Counted from the first letter of the stretch, positions 32,226-41,629 are shown. The stretch: DNA of 64,000 nucleotides from an uncultured Pelagibacteraceae bacterium (GCA_902610675.1 CACLWP010000002.1:24186-88185); one strand, 5' to 3'. Program-made: numbers and translations. Notes: generated from the letters alone by a model not told the origin.

Positions 32226-32755
32226 ACTTAGAAAAATACAAATGGAAAACTAGAATCTTACTTGTTTCTACACCAAATTATAAGGATAGAACCTATCTAG
32301 AAGCGAAAAAAATTTATCAAGCTAAAATAAAAGATTTTCATAAAAGATATGTAAAATTAATTTGTAAAATTAATAAGAAGGAAAAATCTTCTATTAATTT
32401 AATTGGTTTTGATGGAAAATCTAAAAAGAAGATGGATAACCTTAACTACAAAATAGCGTTTAAAATCATAGATAAAATGCCACTAAGTAAAAAATTTAGA
32501 CCTATAAATTTATCGCTTTATTCAGATTACAATCCAAAAACCACTACCCAAGGTTTGGGATTTAAAAATAAGGAAAAAGCCCTTTATACAATTAAAACTA
32601 TTAAAAATCGTTCAAGTAAGTATCAGGTAAATGTCATTGCAACCATGTTGGGTAGAGCAAAGAATCATCCTAACAAAACTGAAGATATGGAGGATGCCAT
32701 AAAAATATTTAGTGATTGGATGAAAAAATATAAAAGTAAAAAAAGTGAGAATTAA
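32222..32755 (+). CDS. Hypothetical protein with DUF4174-like N-terminal region
   Basis: N-term KWKTRILLVSTPNYKDRTYLEAKKIYQ...INLIGFDGKSKKKM resembles DUF4174; C-term GLGFKNKEKALYTIKTIKNRSSKYQVNVIATMLGRAKNHPNKTEDMEDAIKIFSDWM is a separate region. Confidence 0.65.
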   Translation: MNLEKYKWKTRILLVSTPNYKDRTYLEAKKIYQAKIKDFHKRYVKLICKINKKEKSSINLIGFDGKSKKKMDNLNYKIAFKIIDKMPLSKKFRPINLSLYSDYNPKTTTQGLGFKNKEKALYTIKTIKNRSSKYQVNVIATMLGRAKNHPNKTEDMEDAIKIFSDWMKKYKSKKSEN

Positions 32756-34184
32756 GATGATAAAATATTTAAAAATGGTAGTTTTACTTTTTCTACTTAC
32801 CCCAAATAGTCTGTATGCTGATTTTTTTGAGGATATAACAAACCAAATTGTTGATAATCCCAAAAGACTTAGCTATGGAGTTTCTGTAACTGATGTAAAC
32901 CAAGATGGAAATTTTGATTTTGTAGTCACTGGATTTGGTTATTTGAATTTAGCTTTATCATATGAGAATGGAAAATTAATCAATATTGTAAATCAAAAAA
33001 AATTTACAGATGAGTTTAGGAGAACTATTGGGGTCGCTGCATGCGATATAGATAAAGATGGATATGAAGAAATATATTTTCTTAACACTGATACTTATAG
33101 TGGTACAAAAAAATATTCAGACAGACTTATCGATTTAGAAAAAGATAAGTATGTAGATTTATTTGAAATTGAAAAAAATCAGAGAGATCTTAATTTAACT
33201 GCTGGCAGATCAGTTGTCTGTGTCGACAGAAAAGGTGATGGAAATTATGGTGTTTATGTTGCTAATTATGGAGGACCAACTAGGTTTTATGAATATAGTG
33301 ACGAGATAATAGTTGATAAATCTCTTCAGTTAAATCTTGCAAAGGTCACTGGCGGTCGAGCTGTTGTAGCTGGACATATTATTTCTGATAAAATTGATGT
33401 GTTTGCAGCTAATGAAAGAGGAGCAAATTTTTTATATAAAAACAATGAGGGTAAATTTTTAGACGTTGCAAACGAATATAGAGTTGAGGATTTTCTTCAA
33501 AATGGGAGGGGAACTGCTTTGTCTGATATTTACTATAGAGGACGATTGGACATTTTAAACGGAAATTGGGGAGGATTTCACAGAGCCTATGTGTTAAAGG
33601 ATAATATTTTTCAAGATATAGCCAAGCCACCTTTTGATGAGCCATCAAGAATAAGAACTGTTATTTCAGCTGATTTAGATAATGATGGTTATGATGAAGT
33701 CTTCATGAACAACATTGGTGAATCTAATAAACTTTTTAAAATATTAGATAATGGTGTGATTGAGCAAATACCATTAGATGTTGGTTTAGAGCCAAATGGA
33801 TATGGAACTGGAGCAGCAGTTGCTGATATAGATAATGACGGTGTTCTAGAGTTATTAGTTTCACACGGAGAAAGTTTTGATCAGCCATTGTCCTTGTATA
33901 AAGCAAAAGTAAATCCTCAAAATAAATATTTAAGAATAAAACCTTTAAATAAATACGGTGCGCCTGCAAGAGGAGCAACAGTGACATTAATTTCAAATTT
34001 GAGAAAACATTCTAAAACAATTGACTCTGGATCTGGTTATCTTTGCCAAATGGAGCCAGTGGCTCACTATGGAATTCGAGAAAATGAAAAAAATATAAAA
34101 ATTCAGGTTAGGTGGACTAATGGTGAAACCGAAACGATTTCTATCAAAAAATTAAACGAAACAATTGTTTTAAATCAAAAATAA
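32745..34184 (+). CDS. FG-GAP/VCBS repeat protein with ASPIC/UnbV C-terminal domain
   Basis: Repeats VTDVNQDGNFDFVVTG, CDIDKDGYEEIYFLN, ADLDNDGYDEVFMNN, ADIDNDGVLELLVSHG; C-term ARGATVTLISN...RWTNGETETISI. Confidence 0.88.
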   Translation: MRIKMIKYLKMVVLLFLLTPNSLYADFFEDITNQIVDNPKRLSYGVSVTDVNQDGNFDFVVTGFGYLNLALSYENGKLINIVNQKKFTDEFRRTIGVAACDIDKDGYEEIYFLNTDTYSGTKKYSDRLIDLEKDKYVDLFEIEKNQRDLNLTAGRSVVCVDRKGDGNYGVYVANYGGPTRFYEYSDEIIVDKSLQLNLAKVTGGRAVVAGHIISDKIDVFAANERGANFLYKNNEGKFLDVANEYRVEDFLQNGRGTALSDIYYRGRLDILNGNWGGFHRAYVLKDNIFQDIAKPPFDEPSRIRTVISADLDNDGYDEVFMNNIGESNKLFKILDNGVIEQIPLDVGLEPNGYGTGAAVADIDNDGVLELLVSHGESFDQPLSLYKAKVNPQNKYLRIKPLNKYGAPARGATVTLISNLRKHSKTIDSGSGYLCQMEPVAHYGIRENEKNIKIQVRWTNGETETISIKKLNETIVLNQK

Positions 34185-34658
34185 CTAATTTAAAGGTTGC
34201 AGAACTCTATTTATAAAATGGATTACACCATTTGATGCTCCAATGTCAGCTGTTACAACTTCAGCCTCATTTATATATACAATTCCATTAACCTTTTTAA
34301 TCGTTATCTCTTCACCATTAATTGCTTTAATTTTTATTTCACCGTTTATTTCTGAGGAAGTTATTTTTTTTGAAAAAACATGTCTTCCTAAAATGTTTAC
34401 TAGTTTTTCTTTATTCTCTTCTCTTAATAGACCGTAATACGTTTGGGCACTAATTGCAGCAAATGCATCATCTAATGGTGCAAAAATTGTAAATGGTCCA
34501 TCGCCCTCTAGATTTTTACTTAAACCCGACTTAGTTAGTGTTTCGTTTAATTTAGTAAACTTGCCAGTCTCATTAAGTTGATTAATTATATTTGCAAATG
34601 TAACCGTTGGTACGAAAATCATTATTAGCAAACAGATAATTGAACTAATTTTTTTCAT
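34185..34658 (-). CDS. Fasciclin (FAS1) domain secreted protein
   Basis: Signal peptide; FTKLNETLTKSGL...GPFTIFAPLDDAFAAI...ADIGASNGVIHFINRVLQP. Confidence 0.94.
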   Translation of the reverse strand: MKKISSIICLLIMIFVPTVTFANIINQLNETGKFTKLNETLTKSGLSKNLEGDGPFTIFAPLDDAFAAISAQTYYGLLREENKEKLVNILGRHVFSKKITSSEINGEIKIKAINGEEITIKKVNGIVYINEAEVVTADIGASNGVIHFINRVLQPLN

Positions 34659-34809
34659 TTGTTTTAAATATATAAAAATTAATAATTTAAAAGGTTAATT
34701 TAGTGCGACAAATGTTTAAATAAAAACCACATATTGTTTGTATTTAACACTAGAAAGTTACAACTATTAATCTAGACTGAACTTTAACCATAATTTTTAA
34801 TCTAAATAA

Positions 34810-35511
34810 ATGAGATTTTTAAAAAATATAATTAAGACATTGGTCATTATTGCTCTAGTTTTGTCTTTTTCAAATATCTCAAACTCAGTAGAAAAAAATT
34901 ATTACAAAGATTTGATTAATGACTGGTCAAGAATATTTCCAGATAAAAATAGAAATGCTGCAGGCCCAAAATTCTTTAAATATATAATTGATAAAGATAT
35001 TACTTATAAAGATTTTATTGAGTACAACAAATTATATTGTGCTGTATCTGGCTCATTAATTGATCCTAACAGTCAGCCAGATTTTATATTTGTTACCGAA
35101 AGAAAAACTAAGAATAAGATTTGTGGTAGCTACTATAAATGCTGTATCCCATGTTCATGTGATATTATGAAATACTCCGAGGTTCAAGAAATGAAACATA
35201 AATTTAGTGATGGTGTAAAAGAGTTTTTTGTTTTTACAATTAAAAATCCCTGCAAAAAACAAGACTTTCCAAACAGAGTAAATAAAGATTATTTTTGTGA
35301 TGGTGATAAAATTAATAATAGACAAGTCTACAGTATTAAAGATCGAATAGTAATAGGTTTACTACATAATGGGAAAAGCTGTGAAAAGGACGAGATAGAT
35401 TTTGTAAAAAGTCATCAGATAACTGGAAGATTTTGCGAATTTAGAAATAATACCCCTATAGAAAATTTAGAAGCAGGTATGGGTGATATTTTTATAAAAC
35501 TTGCAAGATAA
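34810..35511 (+). CDS. Secreted cysteine-rich hypothetical protein
   Basis: Signal-peptide-like N-terminus; cysteine cluster CGSYYKCCIPCSCDIMKYSEV. Confidence 0.7.
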   Translation: MRFLKNIIKTLVIIALVLSFSNISNSVEKNYYKDLINDWSRIFPDKNRNAAGPKFFKYIIDKDITYKDFIEYNKLYCAVSGSLIDPNSQPDFIFVTERKTKNKICGSYYKCCIPCSCDIMKYSEVQEMKHKFSDGVKEFFVFTIKNPCKKQDFPNRVNKDYFCDGDKINNRQVYSIKDRIVIGLLHNGKSCEKDEIDFVKSHQITGRFCEFRNNTPIENLEAGMGDIFIKLAR

Positions 35512-35517
35512 CTTTTT

Positions 35518-35664
35518 ATGGCAAAGAAAATCAAAAAAAGAAAAAAAATCAAAAAAAAAAATCCAATAGCAAAATTGTTAAGTTCACCAATGTTAAGAAA
35601 TAAAATAATAAAAAATGAAAAAAAAATTTATAATAGAAAAAAGTTTAAATTGGAGAATGAATAA
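35518..35664 (+). CDS. Lysine-rich 48-aa mini-protein
   Basis: ATG frame MAKKIKKRKKIKKKNPIAKLLSSPMLRNKIIKNEKKIYNRKKFKLENE*; below the ORF-track size cutoff. Confidence 0.5.
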   Translation: MAKKIKKRKKIKKKNPIAKLLSSPMLRNKIIKNEKKIYNRKKFKLENE

Positions 35665-35673
35665 AATTTAACC

Positions 35674-36813
35674 TTAATTAAAAGTTGAAATTATTTTGGG
35701 AATATAATTCTTAAAATTAAAAAAACCTTTATTACAATATTGCCAAGAATATTGATCTAGTTTTCTATACAGAAAATCAAATTTTAAACTATTTGAATTT
35801 AAATAATTGAGGCTTTCACCAACATTTGGATATAACGCAATAACTTTCTCTCCTATATCTTTAATTTCATTTATATGGACTGTCTCACAACTTATAGACT
35901 TATCATTTAATCTTTGCTTTTGGTCATCAATTAAAAGTGATTTAAATTTGATAACATTTTCACTTAATTTTATAGATCTAGTTTCATTTTTATTTGAAAT
36001 TATATAAATCTTTTTAAATTCATTATTTTGGAAATCACAAGTTTCAAATGATAAATTATTTTCAAAAATTAAAAGATTTCTATCATCTAAATTTTTATTA
36101 CTAAAATCTTGTTTGACAATTGAGTAAGTTTTTTCCGAAACCTTTGGGGGAGCGTTCTCATTTAACTTAATATTATTAAATCTATTATTTGTGAATTTTT
36201 TAATATTCCATTCACTGGCTAGATAATGTTTTCCTTGCGTTTGAACCCCAGCTACCCATCTCCAACCAAGAGTGTTAGACGCAGCATCTCCATCATAAAG
36301 GTGTTGCATAAAAAATTCTGCTCCTAATTGCCAGGGCAACTCCAAAGTAAAAATCCAAATACTTGCAAACCACATTCTTGTATGATTATGTAAATAGTTG
36401 TTTTCTTTGAGTTCATTTACCCAGTAATTAAAACACTCAATATTTGTTTTTCCTTCAATGGCGTTTTTATAATTTTGGTTATCCTTAAAATCTTCTCTGA
36501 TTTTATTCAATTCAATTAGATAATCTGTCCAGACATTTGGTCTTAATTCTAACCAGCCTTTCCAATACGTTCGCCACAAAACTTCTTGAATAAATTTTTC
36601 ACTTTTGGAAAAAGAAAATTTGCTAAGTGATTTTTCGATTATTTCTCTTTCATTTATTACTCCGTGAGTAACGTAAGGAGATAAACAGGATACATTGGTT
36701 CTCTTTTCTGGTCCAAAATCAAAATTTCTTAATTTAGAATATTCAGCTAGATTTTCTTCAACAAAATTATTTAATTTATTTAAGGCCGCAGCCCTAGAGG
36801 CATCAAACTTCAT
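35674..36813 (-). CDS. Photolyase FAD-binding-domain protein with unusual C-terminal alpha/beta region
   Basis: LSPYVTHGVINEREI, FIQEVLWRTYWKGWLE, HNHTRMWFASIWIFTLELPWQLGAEFFMQHLYDGDAASNTLGWRWVAGVQTQGKHYLA. Confidence 0.88.
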   Translation of the reverse strand: MKFDASRAAALNKLNNFVEENLAEYSKLRNFDFGPEKRTNVSCLSPYVTHGVINEREIIEKSLSKFSFSKSEKFIQEVLWRTYWKGWLELRPNVWTDYLIELNKIREDFKDNQNYKNAIEGKTNIECFNYWVNELKENNYLHNHTRMWFASIWIFTLELPWQLGAEFFMQHLYDGDAASNTLGWRWVAGVQTQGKHYLASEWNIKKFTNNRFNNIKLNENAPPKVSEKTYSIVKQDFSNKNLDDRNLLIFENNLSFETCDFQNNEFKKIYIISNKNETRSIKLSENVIKFKSLLIDDQKQRLNDKSISCETVHINEIKDIGEKVIALYPNVGESLNYLNSNSLKFDFLYRKLDQYSWQYCNKGFFNFKNYIPKIISTFN

Positions 36814-36819
36814 TTTTAT

Positions 36820-37200
36820 TTATTTTGATTTTTTTTTCTTAAGACCAAGTTTATCACTATGTCTTAATCTGAGAATAACAATTGCACCTGCAATCAGCAC
36901 TATAGCGATAGCTTCATAAACTAATGCTGTTGGATCCATTTCTTTTCCCTGAAGAATTATAAATCGCGCTAAAGCAGTAATAGCTATTAAAAGTGGTAGT
37001 GTAATGCTTATTGATTGCTGGTTCCAAAAAACTCGCACCATTGCAAGTACTTCTAGGTAAAGAAACATTAATAGTAAATCAGCTAAAGTAACTGACCTGT
37101 TTTCAAACATTTTATACATCTCTATACCCACTGCAATTACTGTACTTACTAAAATAATAACCATTAAAATAAGTTGTAAATTTTTAGCTACTTTTTCCAT
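36820..37200 (-). CDS. PsiE-like phosphate-starvation-inducible family membrane protein
   Basis: Four TM helices; LADLLLMFLYLEVLAMVRVFW, ITALARFIILQGKEMDP. Confidence 0.75.
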   Translation of the reverse strand: MEKVAKNLQLILMVIILVSTVIAVGIEMYKMFENRSVTLADLLLMFLYLEVLAMVRVFWNQQSISITLPLLIAITALARFIILQGKEMDPTALVYEAIAIVLIAGAIVILRLRHSDKLGLKKKKSK

Positions 37201-37658
37201 TATTTGTCTTTACTAAATGGCAACCATTTTTCAAATACAGATTTTGATGAACCATCATATGGTATTGAATAAGAGTAGGGGTTTGGACTTGTTAGAACTT
37301 CAATTCCTTTAGAAAATACGAATATAAATACGATCACAAAAACGAGGACCATTATTTTAAAGGGGTCAAAATTTTTTGTTTTAAAAACACTAGATGAATT
37401 TTCTTCAGCCCTGTGAAAATGTTTAAAGGTCATATACACAGCAAAGATCAAACCAATATGAGCTAAAAAAAGTCCAGTCCAACCAAATACAAAAGTTGTA
37501 TATGAAAACACGTATAAACTAAAAACTGTTGTCCAAATAAAGCTTAAAACTAATAAAATTTGCAATCTGACTGTTTTAGGAAGTGAACGGAGATCATTTT
37601 TACTATCATCAAACAATATGTTTGCTGTATCTCTCATCCAATTTTTAATTGATTCCAT
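37200..37658 (-). CDS. Hypothetical membrane protein
   Basis: Three hydrophobic segments; shares a boundary with the PsiE-like gene. Confidence 0.65.
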   Translation of the reverse strand: MESIKNWMRDTANILFDDSKNDLRSLPKTVRLQILLVLSFIWTTVFSLYVFSYTTFVFGWTGLFLAHIGLIFAVYMTFKHFHRAEENSSSVFKTKNFDPFKIMVLVFVIVFIFVFSKGIEVLTSPNPYSYSIPYDGSSKSVFEKWLPFSKDK

Positions 37659-37721
37659 GATTCTAAGATATAACTAAAAATAAATTTAACAAACCATAAA
37701 TTGTCCTAAAACTTAACAATA

Positions 37722-38903
37722 TTAGAGTTTTTTCTTGTGATAATTAATAAATCTTTCAACATTAGATTTATTGAATGTTTTATTTTCCTCAAAAGAAACT
37801 TTTTTCATTGAGTACGCAGTACTTTTTGTAATTCTAGATAGGATAGTAATATTCCCTTTGTATAGTTTAAGTTTTACAGATCCATTTACCTTATTTCTTT
37901 TTTGATCAATAATTTTTTGTAATTTAAATCTTTCTTTTGAGTACCAATAACCATTGTAAATTAATTGTGCATATCTTGGCATGATCAAGTCCTTTTTGTG
38001 CATCGTTTCTTTATCCAATGTCACTGACTCGATAGCTCTGTGGGCGTGAATCAAAAGTGTTCCACCTGGTGTCTCATAAACTCCTCTTGATTTAATTCCA
38101 AGAAACCTATTTTCAACTAGGTCAACTCTTCCTATGCCATTTTTTCCAGCAATAAAATTTAATTTGGTAAGAATGTTTTCAGGATTTAATTTTTTTCCAT
38201 TTATTCCAACAGGGTCACCATTTTTAAAATTAATTAAAATAAAAGTTGGTTTATTTGGTGCTTTTTCAGGAGAGGTCGTTCTTTGGAAAATAAATTCTGG
38301 CGCTGAATTTTTTGGATTTTCTAAAATCTTACCCTCAGTTGAGGTATGAAATAGATTATCGTCGACAGAAAAAGGAGGTGCACCTTTTTTATCTTTTGGG
38401 ATGGGTATCCCATGTTTTTTTGCATAACTTATTAAATCATTTCTGGATCTCAGTTTCCAAATTCTCCAAGGAGCAACAACTTTTATCTTTGGTCCAAAAT
38501 AATGATAACCTAGCTCAAATCTGACCTGATCATTACCTTTTCCTGTTGCTCCATGAGACACTGCAAACGCTTTAAATTTTTTTGCTATTCTTATTTGGTC
38601 TTTTGCAATTAATGGTCTTGCTATGGAAGTTCCTAATAAATAAACCCCTTCGTAAACCGCGTTACCTCGTATCATTGGAAAAACATAGTCTTTTACGAAA
38701 ATATTTTTTAAATTTTTAATTATAATCTTTTTAACACCAAATTTTTTAGCATTATTGATTATCTTTTTTCTATCAATCTCTTGTCCTATATCAGAAGTGT
38801 AACAAATTACTTCTGCATTATAATTTTCTTGAAGCCATTTTAGAATTATAGATGTATCTAAACCTCCTGAATAAGCTAAAACAATTCTTTTTTTTGATTT
38901 CAT
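37722..38903 (-). CDS. argG: Argininosuccinate synthase
   Basis: IVLAYSGGLDTSIILKWLQE, SHGATGKGNDQVRFE, KNGIGRVDLVENRFLGIKSRGVYETPGGTLL. Confidence 0.97.
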   Translation of the reverse strand: MKSKKRIVLAYSGGLDTSIILKWLQENYNAEVICYTSDIGQEIDRKKIINNAKKFGVKKIIIKNLKNIFVKDYVFPMIRGNAVYEGVYLLGTSIARPLIAKDQIRIAKKFKAFAVSHGATGKGNDQVRFELGYHYFGPKIKVVAPWRIWKLRSRNDLISYAKKHGIPIPKDKKGAPPFSVDDNLFHTSTEGKILENPKNSAPEFIFQRTTSPEKAPNKPTFILINFKNGDPVGINGKKLNPENILTKLNFIAGKNGIGRVDLVENRFLGIKSRGVYETPGGTLLIHAHRAIESVTLDKETMHKKDLIMPRYAQLIYNGYWYSKERFKLQKIIDQKRNKVNGSVKLKLYKGNITILSRITKSTAYSMKKVSFEENKTFNKSNVERFINYHKKKL

Positions 38904-38906
38904 TAA

Positions 38907-39413
38907 TTAACTGCAAGCTTTTTTTGCAGAGTTATAAGCTTTAGTAAATCCCAACAATGAATAATGATCTATGGTTTGAGATCCTTTTTCATTATAGCCA
39001 GTAACCATAATTCTTGATCCTTTTTTCATAACCTTAACCATTATCTTTTCTTTTTTACCGCTTGTCATCCAAGCAAAACCTTGTTGTTTAATATCAAATT
39101 TAAATTTATTATTTCCTGATGTTGCTAAAACAGAATTGTTTTTGTTAAATTCATATCCAGCAGTTGCACTAATCTCATTAGAAATTTTTTCATTTGGTCT
39201 GAAGGTAACAAATAATCTGGCATCTCTTTTGTTTGTTTTTGGTGCCTGCAAAACTGGAATCGATTGAGCAAAACAAACTTTTCCAGAACTTTCTTGGACT
39301 ACTAACGTTTCCCAATCTTTGAATTTACCAACCTTTTTAATATCTGCTAAACTAATCGTAATAGGAATGATTAAAAATAGAAACGTGAATATGAAACTTT
39401 TAATTATGGACAT
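38907..39413 (-). CDS. Invasion-associated locus B (IalB) family protein
   Basis: Signal peptide; FKDWETLVVQESSGKVCFAQSIPVLQAP...ISATAGYEF. Confidence 0.8.
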   Translation of the reverse strand: MSIIKSFIFTFLFLIIPITISLADIKKVGKFKDWETLVVQESSGKVCFAQSIPVLQAPKTNKRDARLFVTFRPNEKISNEISATAGYEFNKNNSVLATSGNNKFKFDIKQQGFAWMTSGKKEKIMVKVMKKGSRIMVTGYNEKGSQTIDHYSLLGFTKAYNSAKKACS

Positions 39414-40444
39414 GGGTTAGGGTATTTTTGTTGAATTTTGTTAATATCATTAATTATATCACTGTTTAAATTTACATTTACACTTTCTATGTTTGTTTTC
39501 AACTGTTCCATTGTTGTTGCTCCAATAATAACGCTTGTAGTAAAATATTGAATTTCACAGAATTTTAAAGACATTTGAGTAAAATCTAAATTATATTTTT
39601 TCGAAATTTTGTAATATTCGTCGATAGCTTTTTGACCATTTTCATTTTTATATCGATTAAAATTTTTAAATAGTTGCATCCGAGATTTTGCTGGTAGTTT
39701 ATTATTTCTATATTTTCCTGTTAGATATCCAAACGCTAATGGAGAGTAAGCTAATAAGCCACTTTGCTCCCTTACAGAAATTTCTGCCAAACCAATTTCA
39801 TAAGTTCTATTGAGTAAATTATATGGATTTTGTACTGACATCATTTTTGGAAGCCCTTTCATCTTTGAGAGTTCAAGAAATTTAGATAGACCCCAAGCAG
39901 TTTCATTTGATAAACCTACATATCTAATTTTACCTTGTTCAATAAATTTTTTTAAACTTTCCAAAATTTCTTCAAAAGGTGTCCAATTTTTATCATTCTC
40001 ATCATGTTCATAACCATACTCACCAAAAAAATTCGTGCTTCTTTCAGGCCAGTGAAGTTGATATAAGTCAATATAATCCGTTTTTAGCCTCTTCAAACTC
40101 TCATCTAAAGCTTCTACAATCTTTTTTTTACCAAAACTATTTCCACCACCTCTAATATATTTGTTTGATGTATTCCCACATACTTTTGTAGCCAGAACAA
40201 TTTCTTTTCTTTTTTTTGTTTTCTGAAACCAATTACCAATTATTCTCTCAGTTTCCCCATACGTTTCCTCTCTCATTGGAATTGAATATATTTCTGCTGT
40301 ATCCCAAAAATTTACTCCTTGGTTTAAAGCAAAATCCATTTGTTCAAAACCCTCTCTCTCTGAATTTTGTTCACCCCAGGTCATTGTACCGAGACAAATT
40401 GTACTTACATCTAGATCAGTATTTCCTAATTTTTTGTAATTCAT
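39404..40444 (-). CDS. Aldo/keto reductase (Tas-like)
   Basis: YKKLGNTDLDVSTICLGTMTWGEQNSEREGFEQMDFALNQGVNFWDTAEIY. Confidence 0.94.
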   Translation of the reverse strand: MNYKKLGNTDLDVSTICLGTMTWGEQNSEREGFEQMDFALNQGVNFWDTAEIYSIPMREETYGETERIIGNWFQKTKKRKEIVLATKVCGNTSNKYIRGGGNSFGKKKIVEALDESLKRLKTDYIDLYQLHWPERSTNFFGEYGYEHDENDKNWTPFEEILESLKKFIEQGKIRYVGLSNETAWGLSKFLELSKMKGLPKMMSVQNPYNLLNRTYEIGLAEISVREQSGLLAYSPLAFGYLTGKYRNNKLPAKSRMQLFKNFNRYKNENGQKAIDEYYKISKKYNLDFTQMSLKFCEIQYFTTSVIIGATTMEQLKTNIESVNVNLNSDIINDINKIQQKYPNPCP

Positions 40445-40521
40445 TATTATTTCACAATATTAGCCATTTATTGTTTTTTTGATATCTTGAATAATTGATA
40501 AAAGATTATATATGTTTCTTT

Positions 40522-41286
40522 ATGGAATTTAATAAAAAAGGCATTTTAGGTAGAGCAAAAGAAGCAGCTCAACAATCAGCAGCAGTAATGGATGAAGGTC
40601 TAAGAGCCTACATGCTTAAGGTATATAACTACATGGCAACGGGAATTCTTTTGACAGGCATAATTGCACTTGTAACTTTTAAAATGTCTGTTGTGACTGA
40701 TAGTTCAGGATCTATAGTCGGACTAACTCAAATGGGTAACGCAATCTACATGTCAGGGCTAAAGTGGTTGGTTATGTTAGCTCCTCTTGGAGTAGTATTC
40801 TATATGAGTTTTGGAATAAATAAGATGAGTGCATCAAAAGCTCAAACTACTTTTTGGATTTTTGCTGCGTTAATGGGCTTGTCTCTTTCATCAATTTTAT
40901 TAGTTTATACGGGCATGAGTATTACAAGAGTATTTTTCATTTGTTCAGCAACATTTGGGGCCATGAGCATATACGGTTACACCACTAAAAGAGACTTAAC
41001 AAAATTAGGATCTTTTTTAATGATGGGATTAATCGGAATCATTATTGCATCAATAGTTAATATATTTATGAAATCTTCGATGATGTATTTTGTAATTTCA
41101 ATTCTAGGAGTTTTAATTTTTGTTGGACTTACTGCTTACGATACACAGAAAATTAAGAACATGTATGCTGCTAGCGACACAGGCGAACTAATGGGTAAAA
41201 AAGCTGTAATGGGTGCATTAACACTTTATTTAGACTTTATTAATTTATTTATTATGTTGCTTAGACTTTTTGGTCAAAGAAGATAA
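40522..41286 (+). CDS. Bax1-I/YbhL family membrane protein
   Basis: Seven TM helices; YMATGILLTGIIAL, LIFVGLTAYDTQKIKNMY. Probable start MEFNKKG at 40522; track ORF begins 40495. Confidence 0.92.
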   Translation: MEFNKKGILGRAKEAAQQSAAVMDEGLRAYMLKVYNYMATGILLTGIIALVTFKMSVVTDSSGSIVGLTQMGNAIYMSGLKWLVMLAPLGVVFYMSFGINKMSASKAQTTFWIFAALMGLSLSSILLVYTGMSITRVFFICSATFGAMSIYGYTTKRDLTKLGSFLMMGLIGIIIASIVNIFMKSSMMYFVISILGVLIFVGLTAYDTQKIKNMYAASDTGELMGKKAVMGALTLYLDFINLFIMLLRLFGQRR

Positions 41287-41287
41287 T

Positions 41288-41629
41288 TCAAAGTTTCTTC
41301 CAATTAATATTTCTTAACAAACTACTTAAATCAGATGAATTTCTAAATATTTTTCCGTTAGCATCAGTAATTAAATATTTAAGATTATTATTTTTCGGCT
41401 TAAAATTTTTGCAAATCTTATACAAAGCATTTTCGGTAGTGTTTTTAAAAACGCTAAAACCAACTTGTTTACTTGAAATATTAAGTCCATAGTCTTTCCA
41501 TGATCCTTCAGAGACCATTTTGGCGTATAAGTCTAAAATAATCTTTAATTCATCTTTTTCAAAAAATTGTTTTTCTTCAATTTTCTTTTTATTAACGTTA
41601 TCGATTATTAGACGTAAATTATTATTCAT
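41288..41629 (-). CDS. DUF2794 family protein
   Basis: FFEKDELKIILDLYAKMVSEGSWKDYGLNISSKQVGFSVFKNT...LYKICK. Confidence 0.82.
   Translation of the reverse strand: MNNNLRLIIDNVNKKKIEEKQFFEKDELKIILDLYAKMVSEGSWKDYGLNISSKQVGFSVFKNTTENALYKICKNFKPKNNNLKYLITDANGKIFRNSSDLSSLLRNINWKKL

Noticed and set aside
32612-32863. Minus-strand ORF across the DUF4174-like/UnbV gene junction
   Set aside because: Overlaps two supported plus-strand genes; Phe/Ile-rich shadow translation.
40216-40482. Plus-strand 88-aa ORF near the aldo/keto reductase start
   Set aside because: Mostly antisense to the reductase; no domain features.
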